Assembly: GCA_963784065.1 (NCBI GenBank) | Contig: CAWAQA010000005.1 | Coordinates: 1-64,000 of the forward strand | Length of the DNA: 64,000 bases | Source: CAWAQA01 sp963784065 | GTDB taxonomy: Bacteria; Acidobacteriota; Vicinamibacteria; Vicinamibacterales; UBA2999 | Reading direction: 5' to 3' | In this document: positions 45,895 through 56,269 of the stretch, piece by piece | Layout of the letters: every line of letters starts with the position of its first letter | Numbering within the stretch: position 1 is the first letter of the stretch | Program-made: the position numbers and the translations under genes | Notes under the pieces: generated by a model | Seen by the model: the letters and a program-made list of their open reading frames with translations, nothing else | What the model was told of the DNA's origin: nothing | The model's database searches: none

Positions 45895-47745
45895 TCAGTT
45901 TCCCGGCGCGAACGCGAGCAGCACGTTACCAGGCATCCCGCCCATTCGCGTATAGCCGGAGTTCACGAAGACCATCCCGTTGACCACGATCGCCCCCGGG
46001 CCGTCGATGGCGCCGCCCTTGGCCTTCACGCCGTTGACCGTCTCGTATTCCCGCGCCGTGTCCACCTGCCAGATCACCTTGCCCTCGCGCGCGGAGTAGG
46101 CGCGCAGGTGCCCGTCCATCGACCCGGAGAAGACGACGCCGGGAATGGCCGTCAGCGCAGCGGACTGTGCCGGACTGCAGTTGGGAATCTGCCGGCACGG
46201 CGGCGGCTCCGCATACCACGCCCTGGTGCCGTCGGCGACGCGCAGCGCGCTCAGCCCGCCGCCTGTTGTCGAGTCGAGCGTGCGCGCGGTCGCCGTCCGC
46301 GTGATCGCCGCGTCCGACGTCTGCGCGAACACCAGTTCGCCGTCGCTGGCCATGCCCCACTGCACGCCGCCGTTGATCCCGCCCTTGCCGACGCGCGTCT
46401 GCCAGACGATCTCGCCGTTCTTGTCCGGATCGAATGCCCAGACGACGCCGGACTTCTGTCCGGCGAGCAGCAGCTCGCGTCCCGCCGCCGTCCTGACCAG
46501 GATCGCCGGAGAGCCGAAGTCGTAATCGGGTCCACTCTCCTCCGGACACGACGGCCCCCTGGTTGGCACCGAGGCGCAGGCCGAGTTGAAAACGTCGTTG
46601 GCGAGCGCCTGTTTCGTCCAGACGATGGCGCCGGTGTTGAGATCGAGCGCGATGACCGCATCGCTCGTATCGGTGGCCGGGGTCGAATAGTTGTTGCCGG
46701 TGGTGATGTACATCCGGCCGCGGCGCAGGTCGATCGTCGGCGACGCCCATACCCCGACGCCGGATGGGCCAATCGTCGCCGTGCCGACCGACGTCTTGCC
46801 GGTGACCTCGCCTCGTCGCGGAACGGTGTACGTCTTCCACGCCTCGGTGCCGTCCTTGAGACGCAGCGCCGTGATGCTGCCGCGGAACGTGCAGCACGGA
46901 TAGTCCTGGTTCAGGGAGCGTGTCTCCTCCCAGGACGCGACGGGGATCAGGACGAGCCCGTTGTGGACGACTGGCGGCGCGCTCAACCGCACGGCCTCGT
47001 GCACTTCGGGCCGCTTGCTCCAGATCAGCTTTCCGTCCGCGGCGTCGAGCGCGTAGAACCAGCCGGTGAGATCGCCGAAGAGCAGGACGTGGCGGCCGTC
47101 CATGGGCGCAACCACGACGCCGGAACGGATCGGCCCGTTGGCCTGGAACACCCACTGCAGGCAGCCGGTGCTGGCGCGCAGCGCGTGCACCACGCCGCTG
47201 GCGCTCCCGACGAACATCTGATCGCCGACGATCGTTGGCTGGCCGAACGCGGAGATGTCCCCGTCGAAGCCAAACGCCCACTTCAACTTCAGGCGAGGCA
47301 CCTCGGCGGCGGTCAACTTCGCGAGATCCGCCGGCACGAACCGGGAATTGTCACGCCCGGGACTCCACCCGTTCCACGTGCCCCTGGACAGGTCGCCGAT
47401 CTTGACCGAGCGGTCCTGGCAGAACGCTTCGGGCCGCGGCCCGGGCTCGTCACCGGCCTTCCCGAGGAAATTCGCCACCGCCTCGCGGTCGACCCGGCGC
47501 ATCGGATACGCGATGGTCATCATGGCGCCGAAATCGAGCGTGCGGAGGATGCGCGACGCGGTCATCTGCTGCAACGCTTCGCGCCGCGGCGTGCGCGCGG
47601 CACCGCTGTCGTGGCAGGCGGCGCAGCGCTGCTTGTACACCGCTTCCCCCGACACCGGCGCCTGCGCCGCTGGAGGATCCTGCGCGTACGCGGGGAGCGC
47701 CGCCAGGACGAGGGCGCCAACGACGACAACCCGTAGCAGATCCAT
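45895..47745 (-). CDS. exported PQQ-binding-like beta-propeller protein with cytochrome c domain
   Basis: A signal peptide (RVVVVGALVLAALPAYAQ) is followed by a cytochrome c domain with heme motif C41-AAC-H45 (QRCAACHDSG). An eight-bladed quinoprotein-like propeller follows (RLKLKWAFGFDGDISAFGQP, YALDAADGKLIWSKRPEVHE, YITTGNNYS, IVWQTRVGKGGINGGVQWGM). A paired CC is present in NQDYPCCTFRGS, recalling the PQQ-dehydrogenase vicinal disulfide. About 616 residues, related to polyvinyl-alcohol dehydrogenases. It starts 7 bases after the preceding fumarylacetoacetase-fold gene, so the two are probably co-transcribed. Confidence 0.83.
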   Translation of the reverse strand: MDLLRVVVVGALVLAALPAYAQDPPAAQAPVSGEAVYKQRCAACHDSGAARTPRREALQQMTASRILRTLDFGAMMTIAYPMRRVDREAVANFLGKAGDEPGPRPEAFCQDRSVKIGDLSRGTWNGWSPGRDNSRFVPADLAKLTAAEVPRLKLKWAFGFDGDISAFGQPTIVGDQMFVGSASGVVHALRASTGCLQWVFQANGPIRSGVVVAPMDGRHVLLFGDLTGWFYALDAADGKLIWSKRPEVHEAVRLSAPPVVHNGLVLIPVASWEETRSLNQDYPCCTFRGSITALRLKDGTEAWKTYTVPRRGEVTGKTSVGTATIGPSGVGVWASPTIDLRRGRMYITTGNNYSTPATDTSDAVIALDLNTGAIVWTKQALANDVFNSACASVPTRGPSCPEESGPDYDFGSPAILVRTAAGRELLLAGQKSGVVWAFDPDKNGEIVWQTRVGKGGINGGVQWGMASDGELVFAQTSDAAITRTATARTLDSTTGGGLSALRVADGTRAWYAEPPPCRQIPNCSPAQSAALTAIPGVVFSGSMDGHLRAYSAREGKVIWQVDTAREYETVNGVKAKGGAIDGPGAIVVNGMVFVNSGYTRMGGMPGNVLLAFAPGN

Positions 47746-47752
47746 CGTCTTC

Positions 47753-48894
47753 TTACCTCGAGGCCGGGGCCGACGGGCCCACGACCGGGTTGTTGAGAGT
47801 CCCGACGCCCTCGTAGGTGCAGGACATGCGATCGCCGTCCTTGAGGAAGATCGGCGGGTTGCGCGCGGAGCCGACGCCGGCCGGGCTTCCGGTGGCGATG
47901 ACGTCGCCGGCCACGAGCGGCAGGATGTTGGAGCCGTACACCACCTGCTCGAACACATCGTGAATCATGAACCTGGTGCTGGCGTCCTGCATCACCTGGC
48001 CGTTGAGGGTGAACCTGACGTTCATGTTCCTCGCGTCGCGGATGAATTCCTTCGGCGTGATGAAGGGGCCCAGCGGCGCGAACGTCGCGTGCGACTTCAT
48101 CAGCAGCCAATCGGACCCGAACCGCTGATCGCCACGGCCGCCGCGGTCGGACACGTCGTTGGTGAGCGTGTATCCGAAGATGTAGTCGCCGGCGCGGGCA
48201 GCGGGCACGTGCTCGGCGGTGCGGCCAATCACGACGCCGAGCTCGCACTCCCAGTCCACCTGCGGGCGGCTCGGCGGGATCCGGACGGCTTCGCCGTCAG
48301 CGATAATCGCGGCCGGCGCCTTGAGGAACATGTAGGGGTTCCACCGCATGTCGTCGGCCGCGCGGTCCCAGATACCCGGCGCGCTGCGCGTTCCCGGCCG
48401 GCGCCGCTCCGCCCGTCACCTGCGTGGACGTCCCGCCGAGGGCGGTCCGGCCCGACGCGTCAACCGTGTTCATCTCGATGTCGTGATCCCGGTAGTTGAC
48501 CGCGACGTTCAACATCGTCCGCGGGTACATGATCGGGGGCAGGACTTTCAGCGCCGCCAGGTCATACACGTATGCGGGACGTACACCGGCCGCCGCCGAA
48601 ACGCTGCGCACGATCTCGCCGATGCGCCCGCGAATCCCCTGGTCGTAGCGCCCGATGAGGTCCTTCATGTCCACCGGTGCCGCGACTGTCGATGCCGGCG
48701 TGCGGACGGCGCCGTGCGCCGCGGCCAAATCGATCACCACCGACTCGCGCAGGACGATGCCGACGAAAGGCCGGCCCTGCCGCTCGAAGGTGCCGAGCTT
48801 GAACGGCGTGGGCGTCTCCTGGGCCGCCGGCGCCACACCCGCGCACAGTGCCGCGGCGACGGCGGCGGTCACGAAACGCTTCATTCCGGGTCCT
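47753..48894 (-). CDS. exported fumarylacetoacetate hydrolase-fold protein (copy 1), frameshifted
   Basis: The ATG at 48894 opens a signal peptide (MKRFVTAAVAAALCAGVAPA). The N-terminal part reads FKLGTFERQGRPFVGIVLRE and YPRTMLNVAVNYRDHDIEMN. A frame break near 48390 separates it from MRWNPYMFLKAPAAIIADGE, VDWECELGVVIGRT with the E-x-E metal site, and a C-terminal FAH domain ending DGDRMSCTYEGVGTLNNPVV. The family hydrolyses or decarboxylates beta-dicarbonyl acids using Mg2+. Export is unusual for this fold. About 380 residues, closely similar to its neighbour. Confidence 0.82.
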
Positions 48895-48952
48895 CCAACG
48901 TAGGTGGAGCCTAGCATGAAGGCGGACCTGACGGTCCGCCTCCGCCAATGGC

Positions 48953-50059
48953 CTAACTCGGCGCGACGATCGGGTTGGTCAGCGTGCCGACGCCCTCGTA
49001 CGTGCAGACCATGCGGTCGCCGGCTTTCAGGAGGATGGGGGGCGTCCGGGCCGAGCCCGAGCCGGGGATGGTCCCGGTGGCGATGACGTCGCCGGGCCGC
49101 AGCGTGAGCAGGTTCGTCGCGTAGTGGATCTGCTCGCTCACGTTGTGAATCATCTGGTTGGTGCTGCCTTCCTGCAGGACCTTGCCGTTGAGCGAGAACG
49201 TAATCGCGAGATTGCCGACGTCCTTGATGAACTCTTTCGGCGTGATGAAAGGGCCCATCGGCGCGAACGTGTCGTGGTTCTTCGTCACCAGCCAGTCCGA
49301 CCCGTAACGCGTGTCGCCGCGGCCGCCGCGATCGGACATGTCGTTCTCGAGCGTGTATCCGAAGATATAGTCGGAAGCGCGATCGATCGGCACGCGCGCG
49401 GCGGTCCGGCCGATGACCAGCCCGAGCTCGCATTCCCATTCGATCTGCGTGCGGCCGGCGGGCAGGCGCACCGGTTCCCCTGCGGCGACGATCGCGGCCG
49501 GCGCCTTCAGGAACATGAACGGGTTCCAGCGCGGATCGTCCGGCTTGCGCTCCCATATCCCGGACGCACTCGTCGTGTTCGGCAGCGCCCCGCCGGCGGT
49601 GGGCACGGTCTGGCCCGGCGATCCGGCGCGGATTCTCGCCATCTCGACATCGTGCTCGCGGTAGTTCACCGCCACGTTCAGCATCGTCAACGGATACATG
49701 ATGGGCGGCAGGATCTTCAGCGCCGACAGGTCGTGCACGTACGCCGGCCGCGCGTTGCCGGCGCCCTCGACGCTGCGGACGATCTCGAGGATGCGCCCGC
49801 GCACACCCTGGTCGTACCTCGTGATCAGGTCCTTCATGTCGGTGGGGGCCGCAAGGGTTGACGCGGGATTGCGGATGGCGGCATGGGCGGCGGCGAAATC
49901 GATGACGACCGACTCGCGCAGCACGATGCCCACCAACGGCCTTCCCTGACGCTCGAACGTGCCGAGCTTGAACGCGGTGGGCGGCTGCTGGGCAGCCGCC
50001 AGGGCCCCGGCGACGGCCACCGCCGTAAGGAACGCGAAGGACAAGCGCTGTGTGGTCAT
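48953..50059 (-). CDS. exported fumarylacetoacetate hydrolase-fold protein (copy 2)
   Basis: Intact paralogue of the next gene in its operon, 368 residues. Signal peptide SFAFLTAVAVAGALAAAQ, then FKLGTFERQGRPLVGIVLRE, NVAVNYREHDVEMARI, NPFMFLKAPAAIVAAGEPVR, IEWECELGLVIGRTAARVPI (metal Glu residues), DTRYGSDWLVTKNHDTFAP and VIATGTIPGSGSARTPPILL. The conserved order supports an active FAH fold. A tandem duplication is the likely origin of the pair. A short palindrome (GGCGGACCTGACGGTCCGCC) separates the copies. Confidence 0.88.
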   Translation of the reverse strand: MTTQRLSFAFLTAVAVAGALAAAQQPPTAFKLGTFERQGRPLVGIVLRESVVIDFAAAHAAIRNPASTLAAPTDMKDLITRYDQGVRGRILEIVRSVEGAGNARPAYVHDLSALKILPPIMYPLTMLNVAVNYREHDVEMARIRAGSPGQTVPTAGGALPNTTSASGIWERKPDDPRWNPFMFLKAPAAIVAAGEPVRLPAGRTQIEWECELGLVIGRTAARVPIDRASDYIFGYTLENDMSDRGGRGDTRYGSDWLVTKNHDTFAPMGPFITPKEFIKDVGNLAITFSLNGKVLQEGSTNQMIHNVSEQIHYATNLLTLRPGDVIATGTIPGSGSARTPPILLKAGDRMVCTYEGVGTLTNPIVAPS

Positions 50060-50102
50060 AGGCTGGAATCTAGCCCGCCGCGCCCCGCGAAAGCAAGGTG
50101 CG

Positions 50103-50267
50103 CCTAGTCCCCTGGAAACGTAGTTCGTCACCAAATTCCCGGGCGGGGCATCCCGGCTGGCGGCGTTGCTCCTCCCTCACATATGCCGAATATGCTCGGT
50201 GTCGCGCCTTGCCATCCGGGCGCCGCGCTCCGGGCCTTCGGCAACGAACACTCTTCCAGGGACTAGG
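50103..50267. repeat. MITE-like element with terminal inverted repeats
   Basis: CCTAGTCCCCTGGAA at the left end and TTCCAGGGACTAGG at the right end are inverted copies with one extra base; the match extends imperfectly to ACG..TTCGT and ACGAACACT. They enclose about 135 bases without a reading frame. The right end overlaps the stop codon of mqnD. Confidence 0.55.
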
Positions 50268-51099
50268 TCAGGAACAGTGGTTCCTCCACGGCGGGAACGA
50301 TGCCCGTCGAATGGCCGCGGCTGAACAGCAATTGCACCGCGCGGCGGCCGTCGACGCCGAGATCGACCGAGAACTGGTTCACATAGAGGTCGATATGCCG
50401 ATACATGACGTCCTCGCTCATCTCCTGGGCATGCTGCCGCACGAACGGCAGGCTGGCCTGCGGGTGCGCGAACGCATACTCCACGCTGCGGCGCAGCACG
50501 CGGTTCACCGTGAGCTTCACCTCGCCTGGCAGCGCGCGGCGAACCACGATCCCGCCAAGCGGGATTGGCGCGCCGGTTTCACCCTCCCAGAACTCGCCGA
50601 GATCGATGATCTTCTTCAGCCCCTTCTGCTCGTAGGTGAAGCGGTTCTCGTGGATGATGAGGCCCGCGTCGTAGCGGCCCCCGGCGACCGCCGGTTCGAT
50701 CGCAGAAAACAGGAGCTCCGTCTTGTCCTGCGCGGCCGGGAACGCGAGGCCCATCAGGAAGTTCGCCGTCGTGTATTTTCCGGGGATCGCGATTCGCAGC
50801 GCCCCGCCTGCAACTTCGCCCGGTGAGATTGGGCGGCGGGAGATCAGCAGCGGTCCACAATTGCGGCCCAGCGCGCTGCCGGCGTCGAGAAGGACGTAGC
50901 TGCCCGCGCAGTGTGCGTAGGCGTGGAAACTCAGCTTCGTGACGTCCGCCTCCCCGGCAAACGCCGCCTTGTTCAGCGCCTCGACGTCCGCCAGCCGCAC
51001 ATCGAACTCCAGCCCCTCGAGATCGATCCGCTGGTGAACGATCGCGTCGAACATGAAGCAATCGTTCGGGCACGGTGAAAAGCCCAGGGTCAGGTTCAT
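50263..51099 (-). CDS. mqnD: 1,4-dihydroxy-6-naphthoate synthase MqnD
   Basis: Intact, 278 residues. MNLTLGFSPCPNDCFMFDAI is the MqnD signature; VRLADVEALNKAAFAGEADV, LSFHAYAHCAGSYVLLDAGS, GPLLISRRPISPGE and LIIHENRFTYEQKGLKKIID follow in the periplasmic-binding-like fold. It converts cyclic dehypoxanthine futalosine to 1,4-dihydroxy-6-naphthoate. It overlaps mqnB (ATGA), forming a two-gene unit of the futalosine menaquinone route, with mqnE near 39 kb. Confidence 0.93.
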   Translation of the reverse strand: MNLTLGFSPCPNDCFMFDAIVHQRIDLEGLEFDVRLADVEALNKAAFAGEADVTKLSFHAYAHCAGSYVLLDAGSALGRNCGPLLISRRPISPGEVAGGALRIAIPGKYTTANFLMGLAFPAAQDKTELLFSAIEPAVAGGRYDAGLIIHENRFTYEQKGLKKIIDLGEFWEGETGAPIPLGGIVVRRALPGEVKLTVNRVLRRSVEYAFAHPQASLPFVRQHAQEMSEDVMYRHIDLYVNQFSVDLGVDGRRAVQLLFSRGHSTGIVPAVEEPLFLT

Positions 51100-51741
51100 A
51101 GCGTGTCGAGAATGCTCACGGCCGTCCTGCCCAGGTTGTCGATGGCGTCCGCCATCCGCCAGGCGTCGCGGTTCCGCTTGGCCACAACGTTGGAGACCGC
51201 CCGCACCTGCGCAAACGGGACCTCGTCAATCAGGCAGGCGTACATGAAGGCCGCGCCTTCCATGCTCTCCACCTGCGGACTGAAGCGCCGGGTCACACAG
51301 GGCAATCGATCGGTCGTCCCCGTGGACGGTATTCACCGTTATGCCGCCTACCGCGGGCAGGCTGCCGAGCGTCGCATTCGCCGGCGGCGAGACGTTGAGG
51401 AGCTGACCGCCGCGGAAGGGAAAGGCGTCGCCGTCGAGCAGCTGCAGCTGCTCGATGGTGAGAAATGCCTCGCCGTCCTCGGCCCCGAGCTCCGCGAGGC
51501 GGTCAGCCACGACGTGCACCACCGTACCGGGCCCGAGCGCCGGGTCGAAGCTGCCGCAGACGCCGAAGTTCAGCGCGAGGTCGTATCGCGTGCGTGCGAG
51601 GGCGCGCGAGCACCGGGCCGCGGTAGCGACCATGCCGACGCCGGTGGCCAGCACATCCACCGCGTGGCGGGAGGAGTCGCGCAGCGCCGCCACGAACGGG
51701 GCGACTTCCATGTCCGTGGCGGTGACGACGAGGATACGCAG
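51096..51741 (-). CDS. mqnB: futalosine hydrolase MqnB, frameshifted
   Basis: RILVVTATDMEVAPFVAALR, GVGMVATAARCSRALARTRY and ALNFGVCGSFDPALGPGTVV are the nucleosidase (MTA/SAH phosphorylase-like) core, with the QLLNVSPPANATLGS segment later. After a break near 51285-51300 the frame reads PQVESMEGAAFMYACLIDEV, the catalytic MEGAA motif, then VVAKRNRDAWRMADAIDNLG. It removes hypoxanthine from futalosine. The start codon is not resolved: no ATG or GTG lies in frame at the expected place, so another indel near the N-terminus is possible. Confidence 0.78.
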
Positions 51742-51802
51742 GGCAGCGAAGTGTACAACGGGAGGCGCGGCAGGCGTAGAATCGCAAGCGGAGGAGGTCA
51801 GC

Positions 51803-52258
51803 ATGAGACCCATCGGACCCCTCGTCTCGGGACGCGACGTCGTAGTGGTTGACGTCGCAACGTCCGTCGCACAAGCCGCCCGTGTCATGAGCGAAAGACA
51901 GATTGGCGCCGTGCCGGTCGTGGACGGCGAGCGCGTCGCCGGCATCTTCACCGAGCGCGACATCATGGCCCGCGTCGTCGCCGCGGGCGTGAATGCCGAG
52001 GACACGCCCGTCAGCGCCGTGATGAGCACGAGCCTGGTTGTGGCCGACGTCCGCGACAACCACGACGCCTGCCTGCGGCGCATGCAACAGGCACGCGTGC
52101 GTCACCTGCTCGTCCTCGACGGCGGCCGCCTGGCCGGCGTGTTGTCGATGAGAGACTTGCTGGCCCTGGAGCTCGACGAAAAGGAGGAGGAAGTGACACT
52201 GCTGAACGCCTACGTTCATTTCGTGCCGGCGGACCTGTCGCCGAAGCGGCGAACGTAG
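51803..52258 (+). CDS. two-CBS-domain protein
   Basis: GGAGGAGG lies 6-7 bases before the ATG. The 151-residue protein has two CBS motifs: VVVDVATSVAQAARVMSERQ with IGAVPVVDGERVAGIFTERD, and VADVRDNHDACLRRMQQARV with RHLLVLDGGRLAGVLSMRDL. It ends in a short acidic helix and a basic tail. Such pairs bind adenosyl nucleotides (AMP, ATP, SAM or NAD) and act as energy sensors; no effector domain is fused. A three-way-junction palindrome begins 5 bases after its stop. Confidence 0.85.
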   Translation: MRPIGPLVSGRDVVVVDVATSVAQAARVMSERQIGAVPVVDGERVAGIFTERDIMARVVAAGVNAEDTPVSAVMSTSLVVADVRDNHDACLRRMQQARVRHLLVLDGGRLAGVLSMRDLLALELDEKEEEVTLLNAYVHFVPADLSPKRRT

Positions 52259-52262
52259 GAGG

Positions 52263-52350
52263 GATCATCTGCACCGCAGTTGCAGTGCTCAATTCGAGCA
52301 GTGGGCTGCAATGCTGCAGATTTCTGCAGCCTGAGACCGTGCAGATGATC
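52263..52350. repeat. 88-nt palindromic element folding as a three-way junction
   Basis: Outer arms GATCATCTGCAC and GTGCAGATGATC pair perfectly over 12 bases. Inside are two further helices: TTGCAG-TGCTC with GAGCA and CTGCAA (5-nt bulge), and GCTGCAGA with TCTGCAGC around TT. It lies between the convergent CBS gene and a secreted hypothetical gene, and has no reading frame. It could be a bidirectional RNA 3' end, a structured RNA or a MITE. Confidence 0.6.
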
Positions 52351-52363
52351 TACCTGGCTGATC

Positions 52364-52768
52364 TCACTTGGCCTTGCTGGCCAGCCAGCGGAACAGATTG
52401 CCGAAGTCCATCACCGGAGAGCGGTATTCCTGCGGAGTGATGTGATCGACGATCTCGCGATGGGTCGGCGCGCCGTAGGGCACGGGGCCCGTCGTGAGGT
52501 TGTCCTCGGGCGTGAACAGCTCGATCTGCGGGGCGCGGCCGTAGACCTCGATCTGGTAGCGCAGGTTGAGGCCGTCACGCTCTTCCGCAGCAGTGGCCGC
52601 CTGCTGCAGCTCCCGCTGGATGCGTTCCACGTTCAGCGGCAGCCGGTTGACGTCGATGCGAATCTCGACCGGCGCGGGGGGCGGGACAGGCACGCGTTCC
52701 TGTGCCACCGCCGTGGCAGCCACGCCCAGCAACAGGACCAGACCGGTTCCCGTTCGCATGATGTTCAT
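52364..52768 (-). CDS. secreted protein of unknown function
   Basis: From MNIMRTGTGLVLLLGVAATA the product has a signal peptide and about 134 residues. The mature part has VEIRIDVNRLPLNVERIQRE and RYQIEVYGRAPQIELFTPED, then a proline and glycine-rich stretch and MDFGNLFRWLASKAK. No family is recognised. Related short exported proteins with this VEIRIDVNRLPLNVERIQ-type segment seem typical of the lineage, but that is memory rather than search. Upstream in-frame ATGs would bury the signal peptide. Confidence 0.65.
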   Translation of the reverse strand: MNIMRTGTGLVLLLGVAATAVAQERVPVPPPAPVEIRIDVNRLPLNVERIQRELQQAATAAEERDGLNLRYQIEVYGRAPQIELFTPEDNLTTGPVPYGAPTHREIVDHITPQEYRSPVMDFGNLFRWLASKAK

Positions 52769-52845
52769 GTGCTCTTCCCGCTTTCCCGCCGCACTGGACC
52801 GTAAGTGTCCGAAGACCTCATGATCCCGCGGCGCGACCCAGTAGT

Positions 52846-53067
52846 TCAGACGTCGTTTTGCCCCCCCTGGTTCTCCTTCCATTCTTCGTACCAAGCCATC
52901 TGGATCGCCTCCAGCTTGGGCTCATTGGACGCCTTGGGGTCGTCGTCGAAACCGTCAAGGTCCAGGACCTTGGCGCGAAGGTCGGTAAACCGCACCGTCA
53001 GGGGGTCGAGCTCGGGAAACTTCTCGGTGAGTGCGATGCCGATGTCCTCGGCGTCGAGCCACTTCAC
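52846..53067 (-). CDS. iscX: IscX (Fe-S assembly accessory protein)
   Basis: A 73-residue IscX/YfhJ. MKWLDAEDIGIALTEKFPEL is followed by DPLTVRFTDLRAKVLDLDGF, DDDPKASNEPKLEAIQMAWY and EEWKENQGGQ, matching the short acidic winged-helix family. It modulates cysteine desulfurase IscS and binds iron. It overlaps the ferredoxin gene and closes the isc operon. Confidence 0.92.
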   Translation of the reverse strand: MKWLDAEDIGIALTEKFPELDPLTVRFTDLRAKVLDLDGFDDDPKASNEPKLEAIQMAWYEEWKENQGGQNDV

Positions 53068-53480
53068 GAGGGCACCTCGGCCTCTTTGTCCTCGGCCGCT
53101 TGCTCCGGCGCGCCGAGCTGGATGCCGCCGCCCTCCTGCACGTAATTGCGTGTATACATCGGGAACTGGGCCACGACGTCACCCTTGATCACGGCCTGGC
53201 ACCCCAGCCGGGACGACGTCGTGAGGTCCCACGCGGTGTCGAGGCGGTCGGCTTCGTTGTCTTCCATGTCGCTGAGGTTCTGCATGCCTTCTTTGATGAT
53301 GAGGTGACACGTGGTGCAGGCACAGCTGCCGCCGCACGCATGCTCGAGCGGAACGCCCGCGTTCATGGCGAGGTCGAGGAAGGACTCGGGAAGGCCGTGA
53401 TGCTGGTATTCGAGCTTGCCGGGCTCGAACTCCACGGTCTTCTGCGTCCCGTCTCGAAGAATGAAGGTCACTTTAGGCAT
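53064..53480 (-). CDS. fdx: [2Fe-2S] ferredoxin of the ISC system
   Basis: A 138-residue adrenodoxin-type ferredoxin. C49, C55 and C58 (HACGGSCACTTC) and the later Cys in SSRLGCQAVIKGD form the C-x5-C-x2-C...C cluster site; YQHHGLPESFLDLAMNAGVP and NLSDMEDNEADRLDTAWDLT fit the family. It supplies electrons to IscS/IscU during cluster assembly. A C-terminal extension rich in Ala and Glu is not conserved. Confidence 0.92.
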   Translation of the reverse strand: MPKVTFILRDGTQKTVEFEPGKLEYQHHGLPESFLDLAMNAGVPLEHACGGSCACTTCHLIIKEGMQNLSDMEDNEADRLDTAWDLTTSSRLGCQAVIKGDVVAQFPMYTRNYVQEGGGIQLGAPEQAAEDKEAEVPS

Positions 53481-53552
53481 TTACTCGCTCGAACACCCGC
53501 ATCGCCCCGCGGCCTGATACACCGGGCAGGCGGCGTGGGTCATAACGGAAAC

Positions 53553-55435
<1,883 letters not shown>

Positions 55436-55443
<8 letters not shown>

Positions 55444-56179
55444 GGGCGTTCGCGGCTCCGGGCGTCCGGGCGTCGGGCTCCAGGCTCGCCACCTCGCGTT
55501 CAATGGTGGCCAACAGATTGTTGATGTAGTTCCGTTCCAGCAGGCGCTCGCGCAGGGCATCCAGCGTGGGACGCTTTTCCGCCGCGGGCGCGCCCGCCTG
55601 GGCGTCCCATCGCGCGCTCAGGTCGTGGAGCTGGCGCTCGTGCTCCTCCCGCTTGTCATCGATCGGCTTTCGCGCGGCGTCGAGCCGCACGCGCAAGCCG
55701 GCGTTGTCGCCGCCCGACTCGCGAACCTCGCGAATCTCGTCCAGCTCCTCGTTCAGCGCGAACACCTCTTCGAGCAGCGACGGCGGTACCTTTGCCGTGC
55801 CGTCGGCTGACCTGGCTGGTGGAAGGCCCTCAATCGCGAGCAGATGCTCGACGCGCGCAACCGGGTTCCGGAGCACGCGATATGCGTCGTTCAGGTACGA
55901 CGAGCGCTCGAGGCTGGCGAGGCGTTCGGACGGCGGGGAATTGTAAAAGTAATCCGGGTGAAACTTGCGGCTCATGTCGCGAAACCGCCGCTCCAGGTCC
56001 TGCAGGTCCACGCCGAGCTTCCGCGGCAGGCCAAAAAAGCTGAAGTAGTCCCCATACCGGCCGAGCGCAAGGATGCGGTTGCACTGCGGACAGAAATGCT
56101 CGTCCACCGGCGCCCCGGCGCCGCAGCTGCGGCATTCGAGCGTCGATACGGAGCGAACGGGAATCGGTTCGGGAGTCAT
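55436..56179 (-). CDS. hscB: HscB, J-protein co-chaperone with N-terminal zinc-finger
   Basis: A 247-residue HscB. The N-terminus has two CxxC pairs, C16-x2-C19 and C30-x2-C33 (LECRSCG, HFCPQCN), a zinc-finger-like extension as in eukaryotic HSCB and absent in E. coli. The J domain carries HPD at 74-76 (SRKFHPDYFYN). A C-terminal helical bundle for IscU binding follows (PPSLLEEVFALNEELDEIRE). It recruits IscU to HscA. Its end overlaps hscA. Confidence 0.9.
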
Positions 56180-56183
56180 TGTT

Positions 56184-56269
56184 GTAGCTGGCAGCCGGCA
56201 GCCGGCAGCTGGCAGTGGAAGAACGCGGTCGCTGCCGGCTACTGCCGGCGGCCCGCTGCCCGCTGCCCG
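56184..56269. repeat. short tandem repeats AGCCGGC/AGCTGGC and GCTGCCC
   Basis: The spacer between hscB and iscA holds GGCAGCCGGCAGCCGGCAGC and later GCCCGCTGCCCGCTGCCCGC, imperfect 7-base tandem units. A related array (CAACTCCCAACT) lies upstream of iscA at 56601-56640. Confidence 0.6.

Noticed and set aside
45712..47736. Very long plus-strand frame opposite the PQQ/cytochrome c gene
   Set aside because: Typical GC-rich antisense frame; no recognisable domains, whereas the minus strand encodes a clear propeller protein.
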